A stretch of 64,000 nt of DNA from Podospora comata (Eukaryota > Ascomycota > Sordariomycetes > Sordariales > Podosporaceae), in contig CP071493.1 of assembly GCA_017354895.1 (NCBI GenBank), positions 7,936,001-8,000,000 of the forward strand, written 5' to 3'. A model generated the notes under the pieces. It had not been told where the DNA came from, did not search any database, and saw only the letters and a program-made list of their open reading frames with translations. This document shows, piece by piece, positions 55,281 through 64,000 of the stretch (positions are counted from its first letter, which is position 1; every line of letters begins with the position of its first letter). Position numbers and translations under genes: made by a program.

Positions 55281-56338
55281 ATTGAAATCCGGGCCTTACG
55301 CTTCAAAGGCAAGATGAAGTATGACGAAATAGCCAAAGCAACAGGCGCGTCTATGAGGCAAGTCGAATACGCCTGCAATTCGCCGTTGACCCCGCGTTCC
55401 GACCGTCGTGGCCGTAGGCCCCTCAGAGTTCACCGCCGAAGAAAAGACCGAATCGCTCGCGCCCTTAATGACGACCTTATCGCTCGTAAGCTTAAATGGG
55501 AAGATTTACGGTGGTATTTGGAGGGTTTTGACAGGTTCAAAGATCGAGCCTTTATCACGGCCATGAGAAATGCCGGCTTCCAACGCAAGGTGCCACCTCG
55601 GAAGATCCAACTCACCGCCCGGCACCGAGCCGACCGGTTGGCCTTTTGCCGCGAGCAATTGGCACTTCGGCCTCGCCCAGAAGACTGGGAAAACGTGGCC
55701 TTCAGCGATGAGACCTGGGCAACCAATAGCCACATATGGAAAAGGTGGCTTACAATTCACGAAGCCGAGGATATCGAAGCCTGGGCGGCCGTCAGGGAAA
55801 GGCCTCACGGATGGATGTTCTGGGGTATGATATGTGGGAGCGAGAAGGCCGGTTCATTTGTGTGGGAGAAGCATTACGGGAGTATTAACAGTGAGAAATA
55901 TATTAGGTATATTTGCCCGCTAATCCATGGTTTTATTATGGGAAAAGCGGCGCAAGGTACTCCAGTGGTTTTACAACAAGATAATGCCTCGTCTCACATA
56001 TCCTACGCAACTCGGGCTCACATTGCTAGCCTTGGAATCGAAACCCTGACCTGGCCAGCAAAATCACCAGATTTGAACCCCATTGAGAATGTGTGGTTTT
56101 GGATGAAAAATTGGATCGAAGTCAATTATAATATCCAAAGCCTCACTCCCAGGACCTTGCGTAGGGCAATTGAAGCAGCCTGGGCAGCAGTGCCTTGTGA
56201 GTGGCTTCGTGAGCTTACCCATAGTATGCCCCGAAGGCTTCAAGAGGTGATTGAAGCTGAGGGTAGACTCATTCGCTATTAGTATAGGTACTTAGGTTTA
56301 TATGGGGAAATGGGCTTTTTGGAAGTACCTATACTTAA
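55281..56338 (+). mobile_element. Tc1/mariner DNA transposon, 5' end unresolved
   Basis: A class II element recognised by its transposase. The 3' side is marked by an inverted pair: AGTATAGGTACTT at 56281-56293, overlapping the stop codon, and AAGTACCTATACT at 56323-56335. Both arms extend to ATTAGTATAGG/ATTAAGTATAGG with one base of difference. No matching terminal repeat was found by eye on the 5' side, so the left boundary is uncertain; the start given is only where transposase-like sequence begins. No excess of C-to-T damage is apparent, so the copy does not look repeat-induced-point-mutated. Confidence 0.6.
55314..56282 (+). CDS. Tc1/mariner transposase (DD34E)
   Basis: Cut-and-paste transposase of 322 residues as read from the first ATG. 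An N-terminal helix-turn-helix is seen (KYDEIAKATGASMRQVEYAC), and homologous sequence (IEIRALRFKGK) continues in frame upstream of this ATG to 55281, directly after an acceptor-like CCACAG. The full protein may therefore have an upstream exon or a lost 5' part. Catalytic residues are complete: Asp in VAFSDETWA, Asp in VVLQQDNASSH and Glu in SPDLNPIENVW, with 34 residues between the second and third (DD34E). The frame has no stop or shift. It lies between two host genes and reads toward the phospholipase D gene. Activity is possible but depends on the unresolved N-terminus and left end. Confidence 0.85.
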   Translation: MKYDEIAKATGASMRQVEYACNSPLTPRSDRRGRRPLRVHRRRKDRIARALNDDLIARKLKWEDLRWYLEGFDRFKDRAFITAMRNAGFQRKVPPRKIQLTARHRADRLAFCREQLALRPRPEDWENVAFSDETWATNSHIWKRWLTIHEAEDIEAWAAVRERPHGWMFWGMICGSEKAGSFVWEKHYGSINSEKYIRYICPLIHGFIMGKAAQGTPVVLQQDNASSHISYATRAHIASLGIETLTWPAKSPDLNPIENVWFWMKNWIEVNYNIQSLTPRTLRRAIEAAWAAVPCEWLRELTHSMPRRLQEVIEAEGRLIRY

Positions 56339-57899
56339 TGGAAATTCAATAACATGTCTGTGTGCTATACCCTATCAGGTTAGAAAGTCACTCGCTAACA
56401 ATAATTTCGTCGGCGGAGGTGTACACACCATTCCCACACCTGCCAGCCCAAGATGTGGAAGGTCCCGTCACAATGCTGCAGAAAAAAAAACCTAAGAAAC
56501 AGGGACAGCCAGGGGCTCCCACTTGGTTTAAGGCTGAATTAGGACCTTGTTCCCAGTTCGCAGAGGCTGCCACATCCTCGTTAGTGCGGGGGTTCTCTTC
56601 AGCAAACAGGGTCTCTTATCATGATTTTCTCGAGTCCCATTCTGGATTTCTCTCCTGCTGCGAGGATCCGAATGTTTTCCGCTTACCGAATTGCAACACC
56701 TTAACAAAAACGGTCTTCCACAACCGATGCTTGTGTGACAGGTGAGGTTGTTGACGCAGATCATTCCGGGCCTGGCAGCGGCGGCCACTTAGCCCGCGGG
56801 TGCGTGGGCTTCCTTCGGCAAGACGCGCGCAGCGACCTCGGGCCCTTTGCTTACCGACATGACGCCCACTACGACTTACCAGCCTGGGCCGCCAATACAA
56901 CCTCACCACGCTCACTCCCTACGGGCTCTTTGACCAGGGGCATGGATTTCAGGAGGCATGGAAAGTATGGCACTTGACCGCTGTCACGATCATTCTTTCA
57001 CGCTTCCTGTTGCACAATCACAGTCACGGCCCCGATGAGAATGCTGTGCTGGGTTGAACATCGGGCAATGCCGGCTTTACTTCACGACGTCAACTCTCTG
57101 ATGCACGCTTAACCGTCGTCACATGCGGTCCCACCACGACAACTTCATGCTATTGCTAGGTACGGAGTAGATCACTTTCACCGTCCCAATACCCGCCACA
57201 CAGCCGCAGAATGCAAGTCAGGATCAGTGAGTGGGCTTGCGGATGGGGATTCCGCTTCCGGACCGGTCTTCAGCCCTATCAGACTGGCAGTTGCTGTCGC
57301 ATCTGCTTCATGCTCGATCAGATGGGCCGTTCCCGTCAGCGTAGCGAATGGCCTCCCGTCGTTGCAAGACCACTGTTGGACTCCGAGTACGACGGCTTTC
57401 CCATTGGCAGCCTGGCAGCCCGGCATCTCGGTGGACGGCGACACAGTCAGCTTGATCCTACCTGCGATACCATTGGGACTTCTCGCAGCTCTAATGGGGC
57501 CAAGAAGGCGGCTGGTGATAACACCATATCGATTACTGGGCTGATGAGGGGCATCCTTGCCTCAGCTCAGCTGGCCATCGACATGCGCAGTCTTGGAGAC
57601 TGGATACCATTTTTCTTGCCGTTTCTAGTTTCGGATTGCATTGCTTGGGAATATTAGGTGCAGATTCCGTCGTCTTATCCACTTTCTGGTTTTATCGTAC
57701 GGTATTTTCTCCCGTCTTTTTCTTCCTCACTCTGCTGTCCTCGTGCGGTAGTCGTCGGTTGCCTCCCGTTCTGCTACGTTGAAATAGCTCCCGTTTGGCC
57801 CCGCCCCCGCCCCCGCAACACCAACACAACATCAACGCACGCTGTTGATCATTGCTGTGAACCGCCTGTCGACAGCTCGTCACTAGCCCTTTTGGCACC
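56339..57899. other. Intergenic region upstream of phospholipase D
   Basis: 1.6 kb with no supported gene. Frames at 57211-57657 and 56362-56745 are open by chance and lack motifs. The end nearest 57900 is C/T-rich, as expected for a fungal leader. Confidence 0.45.
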
Positions 57900-60800
57900 A
57901 TGGTTATCCACTCCCTCCTTCGCAAGGCCAAGCAGGGGCTCAATGACATTTTGCCCGGAGAGGACAAGCATTCGCACACGCACGAGGGTTACCAATGTCG
58001 TGAGAGCGAGTGTGCAGAATTCAGCGAGAACCGCCATTGCTCGTTTGCCCCTCGGACGAGAGGGAATGCGAAGTGGTATGTGGATGGCGCAACCTACTTT
58101 TGGGCCATCTCCATGGCTATTGAAGGTTCATAACCCCCCCATGTCTCATCAGTCACACTCGAGACATCCGCTAATCCGGTCCAGAGGCCCGAGAGTCCAT
58201 CTACATTCTCGATTGGTGGCTGAGGTAATGCCGACCCGTCCTCACCGTCCCAGAAGGAATCTTGTTTGGGTCTTGTGACAACCAGCTGACCGCTTCGTAT
58301 TTGCACATCACAGCCCCGAACTGTACCTGCGCCGACCCCCGGCCCAAAATGAGAAATACCGCCTGGACAGACTGCTCAAAGCCGCTGCTGAGCGAGGGGT
58401 GAGGGTCTATGTACTCGTCTACAAGGAGGTCGAGGCTGCTTTGACTCGTGAGTTCATCTTGACACGGACACGCAGGGGTATCCATACTCATCACTGTCAT
58501 AGTAAACTCGGCTGTAAGAGACAATGCTTACCCGTTGACGTTAAACCTGACTTGATCAGAAACTGAGACCGTGACAGCACACCAAGAATCATCTTCAGGG
58601 ACTCCATCCCAACATCAAAGTGTTCAGATATCCCGACCATCATCCAGCCAAGAATGTTGTCTCGGGCCTCCAAGACCTCCACACAAGTCTCGTGAGCCTC
58701 GATCTCAAGAACTTCAACCTTGCCAAAGCATCACAGAGCGCTGTCGAGGGTCTGTATGGTACCGCCGATGATGTGGTTCTTTTCTGGGCACACCATGAAA
58801 AGCTCTGTCTCGTTGACGGCAGGGTGGCTTTCATGGGTGGCTTAGATATGTGTAAGTCCCAGTGGTAACTGCAAGACCTGAATATCTGCTAACAACATGT
58901 CAAGGCTTTGGTAGATACGACACGAACAGTAAGTCTCGTGTGTATAAATAGTCCAAGGACATCAGCTCACCATAATAGGCCATCCCATTGCCGACGCGCA
59001 CCCAGGTAATCTGGACAACATCATTTTCCCGGGACAAGATTTCAACAACGCGAGAGTGTATGATTTTGAGGAGGTCAACAAATGGGAAAACAACAAGCGT
59101 AAGTGGAACCAACACTTGCCATGCAGTTGGTTGATACTGACAATTCTAGTCGACCGGACTAAGGCATCGAGAATGGGGTGGGCCGACGTTGCTATCAGCT
59201 TGTCTGGGCCGATTGTGGACAGCTTGGCCACGCATTTCTGTGAACGATGGTTCGTTTGCAGCCTCCGACGTGTTGCCCGGTGTACTAACCCAAAGCTAGG
59301 AACTACATCTTTGACAAGAAATACTCCGGTCGTACTAACTTGAAGGTCCACCGTCTCACGGCCCCTGGAGTTCAAAAACACTCCGATTATGGCGCCCATG
59401 CCTTGATGGATCAAGGAGAGGAGCTCCTGGGCGGCGTTCAGTCCAAGATCACCTCCAAGCTGGGCAAATTCTGGGGAGGAGGTGGAGAAGAGGCCGGTGT
59501 TTCTCAGGTCCAGGCGCCGCCTCATCCTCCTGTCTGCAATGCCAATGAGCACGGCATCGCCAACATCCAGTTGGCGAGAAGTGTCTCGAAGTGGTCGCTT
59601 GGTGTGAGAACCGAGCATTCTATCGCCAACGCCTACATTGACGCCATCACGAACGCTAAGCACTTTGTGTACATTGAGAATCAGGTACGGGTCTTGTTTA
59701 TTGTTCAGGGCTATATCGGGCGCTAACCTCTCGGCAGTTCTTCATCACAGCCACCTCCAACAAGCAGAGACCGGTTCACAACAAGATCGGCAAAGCCATC
59801 GTCGATCGTGTCTTGCGTGCTCACATAAACAATGAAGACTTCCAGATCATTATCATGATGCCTGCGGTTCCTGCCTTTGCTGGCGATCTCAAGTCTGAAG
59901 GTGCCCTTGGCACCCGCGCGATTATGGAGTTCCAGTACAACAGCATCAACCGCGGCGGCAGCAGTATCATCGAGACACTCAGGAGGGAAGGCGTCCATGA
60001 CCCTTACAGGTACATCAACTGGTACAATCTCCGCAACTATGACCGCATCAACAGAAGTCAGATCATGACCCGTGCCGAACGCGAGAGCGGGGTCAGCTAC
60101 GAAGCTGCCCATCGCGATTTTGAGGACCGGTACAACTCCTCAAACTCTGGCGGGAACAATAGCTACTACCGTCGCTACCAAGCGACCGCGACTTCCCTGA
60201 CCGACCAGAGCTGGGACACCGTCTCGCCCTGCTACATGGAGAGCGGCCTGTCCATCCTCGGCGTTCCATGGACTGGTAGCCCCCAGGATGAGCTCGACGC
60301 CTTTGTCTCTGAGCAGCTTTACATCCACACCAAGGTCCTCATCGCTGACGACCAGCTGGTCATCTGCGGTTCTGCCAACCTCAACGACCGCTCTCAGCTC
60401 GGCGACCACGACTCCGAAATTGCCGTCATCATCGAGGACCCGACGCCGATCAGAACTTATATGAATGGCCGCCCGTACACGGCTTCCCAGTTTGCCACCT
60501 CCCTCCGCCGCTTCCTCTACCGCAAGCACCTCGGTCTCGTTCCCCACCAGCATCCCGACCGTCCTGACATCAACTGGACGCCTGTCACCCACGACGCGGT
60601 CAATCATTACGACTGGGACTCCCCTTCGGACCGCCTCGTCGCCGACCCTCTTTCGCCCGACTTCATCAACTTGTGGCGTGGCACCGCCCGCCGCAACACC
60701 GAAATCTTCAGCAGGGCCTTCCACCCTGTCCCCAACGACAAGGTCAGGACTTGGGAGGATTACGATAACTTCTTCTCCAAGCACTTTGTCATCCCCGGTG

Positions 60801-61021
60801 AGCCGGCCGAGCAGGCAGAGGAAGGGTACAAGAACGGCAAGGTCGACTACGGGCACGTTGTCAGGGAGAACTTTCCCGGTGGTGTGGGTGAACTAAAGAT
60901 GTGGCTCAGCGGCATCAGGGGCAACCTTGTGGAGATGCCGCTCAACTTCTTGATTGACGTCCCTGACATCGCGGAGGATGGGCTGGCGCTGAACAGCTTG
61001 ACGGATGAGCTTTATACCTGA
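57900..61021 (+). CDS. Phospholipase D, two HKD motifs
   Basis: Hydrolyses phosphatidylcholine and related lipids to phosphatidic acid. Ten exons give 865 residues: 57900-58125, 58185-58224, 58314-58447, 58503-58513, 58578-58851, 58905-58928, 58979-59098, 59150-59249, 59300-59684, 59738-61021. All phases agree. Exon 4 is 11 nt and encodes part of LNSAHTK, a stretch conserved in fungal relatives. The two HKD motifs are [17 protein letters not shown] (about residue 208) and [20 protein letters not shown] (about 634). [20 protein letters not shown] and DHDSEIAV are further family blocks. There is no PX, PH or C2 domain at the N-terminus, unlike yeast Spo14 or plant C2 types, so membrane targeting must differ. 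Expected location is cytosol or membrane periphery. Confidence 0.94.
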
Positions 61022-62244
61022 TGATACCTGAGGTGGCTTGGATAGAGTGGTCTGATTTGGTGCTGGCTAGCTGGTCAGTTGTCGTGAAGCAATACATGTT
61101 CTTTCTCGTTCTCTACCCTCGTTCTTGTGGCATCAGTCTTGTGGCTATGCCTTCAGTAAAATGTCGCCAACACGGAAGCATAGTCTCCCCGCTGTGGAAA
61201 AATGATTCGCCTTCAACATCAAGAAAGGTGTCGAGTCCAATTCGTACTGAACAGACCAACCAAGACTGTCGGGGGCAGCACCTTCCAACGCTCCCTCTCC
61301 ATCCTAGCATTTTTGCTGCGCCGGGAGAGACAGACAAGCAGGTGGCCACGCTGGTAGAGAGGTCCGGCGTCGAGTCTCGGCGCCCGATTCTTTTTCGGAG
61401 CTGGTCTTTGACCTACTTTAACCCTATATTTTTGTTTAGCCAATACACACATCAACATCTTCTCCGAAGCCACGAAAAGAACAGCACCTCATTTCCCAAA
61501 GCCAAAACATGCTATATAAATCTAACCCCCCTGTTCGCTGAAGAGGTATATCTATTCGACCCAAACAAGACCGACAATCTGAATACAAGACACCAAACTC
61601 TCGCTGATCATCAAACCTCTTACACATACCCCTCCCAACCCCCTAAGGACACAATACCTCCTCAAAAACACCCAAACCGACCCAGGCAAACCACCCTCTA
61701 CACAGTTCGTGACCTCACCCTCGTCTTTTGCTTCGGCGGTGGCGCTCCCGGCACCGGCAGATCCGGCTAATTCGGCAACGTGAAGGCCGGGTTTACCGAC
61801 ATGTTAAAGTTCGCAGCTGCGGGTGCGGGTGCTTGCCGATAAGCAGCTATGCATTTTGGAACGCCGTTGGCGTCAATACTATTATGATTGAGGTGTCAGA
61901 ACTTGGGGCCGCATGAACCTGAGTATTCACTGGCGTCGTTGTTGTAGCTGGGGGAGTCCTCCTCTCAGCCGGAGCTGTGGTGTGATGGAATCACAGGCCA
62001 AAGAGCCATTCCCAACAAAGGCTAAAAGATGGTGAGGAATATCAAGAGAGAGGAGAGGCGGGTGAAGGGCAATCTGAGGGCACGAAAAAGAATGTGAAGC
62101 ATGTTTGCGTGAAAATAGTTGAGTAACAGGGTGCGCAGCTCGGTGATGAACTCGTTGACGGGTATGAATAGATTTCCAATGATTAGATGACAGCTCTTTG
62201 GCGCCAATGTTATACCTCTCGCGATATAATCGGCGGCGGTGCAT
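61022..62244. other. Convergent intergenic region
   Basis: 1.2 kb between phospholipase D and the converging ACBP gene. A 249-codon open frame (61021-61770, plus) overlaps the phospholipase D stop as ATGA but has no motif and low-complexity C/A-rich content, so it is not called. Confidence 0.5.
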
Positions 62245-62681
62245 CTAGTTACCGCCAACAGCCTCGGGTTCCTTGTTGGCGTCATAGCCGTACTTGGTCT
62301 TCATCTCCTCAATCTTGGCCACGTACTGCTCCTGAGCCTGCTCGGGGGTCAAGCCCTTGTTGTCAACGTCTTGCCAGGCGTTGTACTTGGCCTTGCCCTG
62401 TTATGGTGATGTCGGGTTAGCGGGTGCCGCGGAGGGAACATAGAGGAGGAGGTGGACGCACTTTGAGGTCGAACATGCCAGGCTTGGCGGCATCGGCAAT
62501 CTTCTCGCCAGTGGCGACCTTGTAGAGACCTGAAGAGCACAACATGTTAGATGACGCTGACAGACTAGTGTAAGGAGAGACTGGACGCACCATAGATCTC
62601 GAGGAGATCCTCGTTGGAGGGCTTGGAAGTCAACTTCTTGGAGTCGACAACAGCCTTCTGGAAAGCCTCGCTTTGAGCCAT
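62245..62681 (-). CDS. ACB1: Acyl-CoA-binding protein
   Basis: Small cytosolic four-helix protein that binds medium- and long-chain acyl-CoA esters and shuttles them between enzymes. Three exons: 62681-62591, 62529-62462, 62397-62245 (introns of 61 and 64 nt), giving 103 residues, near the usual 85-105. Family contacts are visible: the KPSNEDLLEIYGLYKVATG helix 2 region with its Tyr residues, MFDLKGKAKYNAW with the CoA-contacting Lys and Trp, and EQAQEQYVAKIEEMKTKYG as helix 4. Both introns use GTGCGT donors. It converges on phospholipase D, and both proteins handle lipid metabolites. Confidence 0.96.
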
Positions 62682-64000
62682 TTTTGCGGTAGTGTGTGAA
62701 GGGTTTGGAAAAGGGAAATCTCTAGTGCCTGCTGTGCTGAGTGTTGGTTGTATAGTTAGGGAATCTGTCAAGTGTCGCAAGTGTTGAGGAGAAGAGATCT
62801 GGACCTGTTTGTTGGGGTCATGGCGGGGTCAGCTAGGTCAGGCACGGGGTGGTTAAGCCGGAAAGCGCGGGGTCAATTGCTTGTCCTGACCATGTGGAGC
62901 ACATGCGAGCATGTGAGTGGAAGGGAGGTGGGCCGTGAGGTCATCCTCCATCCAAATCCGAACACAAGACGGGCTTGTCAGACGGGAACGGAGTTTTCGA
63001 GAGAGAGTCTGATAGCGGGAGGCAGGTGGAAATAAGGATGCTTGTTGAGAGGGCGTTTGAGCGTTCCCACAATACCATCGTACGAACACGGAGCCTCAAC
63101 TCAAGGGCCATCGAAATCTCCAAGCACCGGTGCACTGGCAGTCTCTCCATCTTGGTGTGAGAGCCATCAACACAATGACCTCCAAACGATGACAGGAAGT
63201 AGGTTTGAGAAAAGTATGTTACCGGAAGGATACAGCCACCATCATGCATTTCCAGTCAAGAAATTTGGGAGCGGCCAGTGGTGGCTTTATGTTTGGCAAT
63301 GTGACAGCAAGGACAGACTCTTAAGAGCTTCGAATCTCACCACCCCAGGCTTCATGCAATGCATTATGCGGCCAGAAAAACAATGTACAGTCGACACGAA
63401 CAATCAGCCACTTATCGACAGATTCTCGTGGCAAAACATGGGGTGCTTCGGTCCCGAGCAACAGACAACGTTCAGTCAGAAGAAGGTTCGGACGACATCT
63501 GCTCTTCCAGCTTTGTTCGGCTCATCCAGTGACCGCCCGAGCCGCCAAGCATTGGTGCATCTCACAGGGGTAGGGCTATTTTGGGATTAGCTTTCTTTTT
63601 CCACCGCCGTCGGCACATCGGCGGCAATTAGCTCCGGGGTTGGGGTTTCGAGCCCGTCCCGTCTTGTTTATCGACCCCCCTGGCCATCACGGCTGTGATG
63701 ACAGATGCTATCGTGCTTTTTGCAACTGGATTTCCAATTCCCATGTCATCAAGGCTCCTTGATGACTGATGGATGGCGTTTTCCCCCCGTTTCTTTGCTC
63801 TCCCTTGTACGTGGTCCGTTATTTTATCCAAATACCGGCACGGGCTGTTGATGAACCTCTTGGATCGACATCCAGAATCCCGTTTTCTTAACAAGGGAGC
63901 GCAGCCAGAGGGGACACGAAATCAATAACGTTGGCTGCTGGCTAGCAGCATGCATCGCCGTATCATCCCAGGAACAAGCCACTGGATTGTCGTCTGACGG
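62682..64000. other. Gene-free end of window
   Basis: 1.3 kb containing the ACBP promoter. The 182-codon frame at 63042-63590 has no recognisable motif and overlaps others on the opposite strand. Any gene would begin beyond the window. Confidence 0.45.

Noticed and set aside
63042-63590. 182-codon open frame near the window end
   Set aside because: No motif, competing frames on the other strand and no promoter-like context.
63635-63665. T-loop-like sequence near GGGTTTCGAGCCC
   Set aside because: No matching A box, anticodon arm or acceptor stem upstream, so not called a tRNA.

Overview
The window is chromosomal DNA from a filamentous ascomycete, most likely a Sordariales-type Sordariomycete. 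The evidence is dense, short GT-AG introns (mostly 49-72 nt) with a CTAAC-like branch point, single genes on both strands, fungal families (Dcw1/Dfg5 GH76, CE16, Cns1, fungal MscL, APSES/Xbp1-like factor) and no operons. Species cannot be fixed from sequence alone. Exon boundaries were chosen by eye from splice sites, reading phase and family conservation. Each model below sums to an intact reading frame.

Layout: 1-12 kb holds a secreted CE16 esterase (-), histidinol-phosphate aminotransferase (+), a GH76 wall mannanase (-), a divergent pair of related GPI-anchored-type secreted proteins (- and +), and an MscL channel (-). 12-18 kb is DNA topoisomerase II (-), followed by a 4.2 kb stretch with no convincing gene. 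22-24 kb is an APSES/Xbp1-like DNA-binding protein (+), and a small Cys-rich protein lies at 26.4 kb (+). From 27 to 43.5 kb seven genes run on the minus strand: Cns1/TTC4 co-chaperone, MFS transporter, a HELAH-motif putative metalloprotease of unknown role, inositol monophosphatase, a one-pass membrane protein, a membrane-anchored histidine acid phosphatase, and a disordered protein with an Asn tract. 45-54 kb holds SEC62 (+), TDP1 (-), a membrane protein disulfide isomerase (+) and a GNAT acetyltransferase (-). 55-62.7 kb holds a Tc1/mariner transposase with an open frame (+), a ten-exon phospholipase D (+) and acyl-CoA-binding protein (-).

Most genes are housekeeping (histidine synthesis, DNA topology and adduct repair, ER translocation and folding, lipid metabolism, cell-wall assembly). 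No biosynthetic cluster, CRISPR array or convincing tRNA/rRNA gene was seen. The less ordinary items are the HELAH protein, whose motif is split by an intron and whose last intron begins in an in-frame stop; the MscL with a two-CxxC tail; the divergent GPI-type paralogs; the TOP2 tail repeats; the phospholipase D micro-exon; and the Tc1 transposase.
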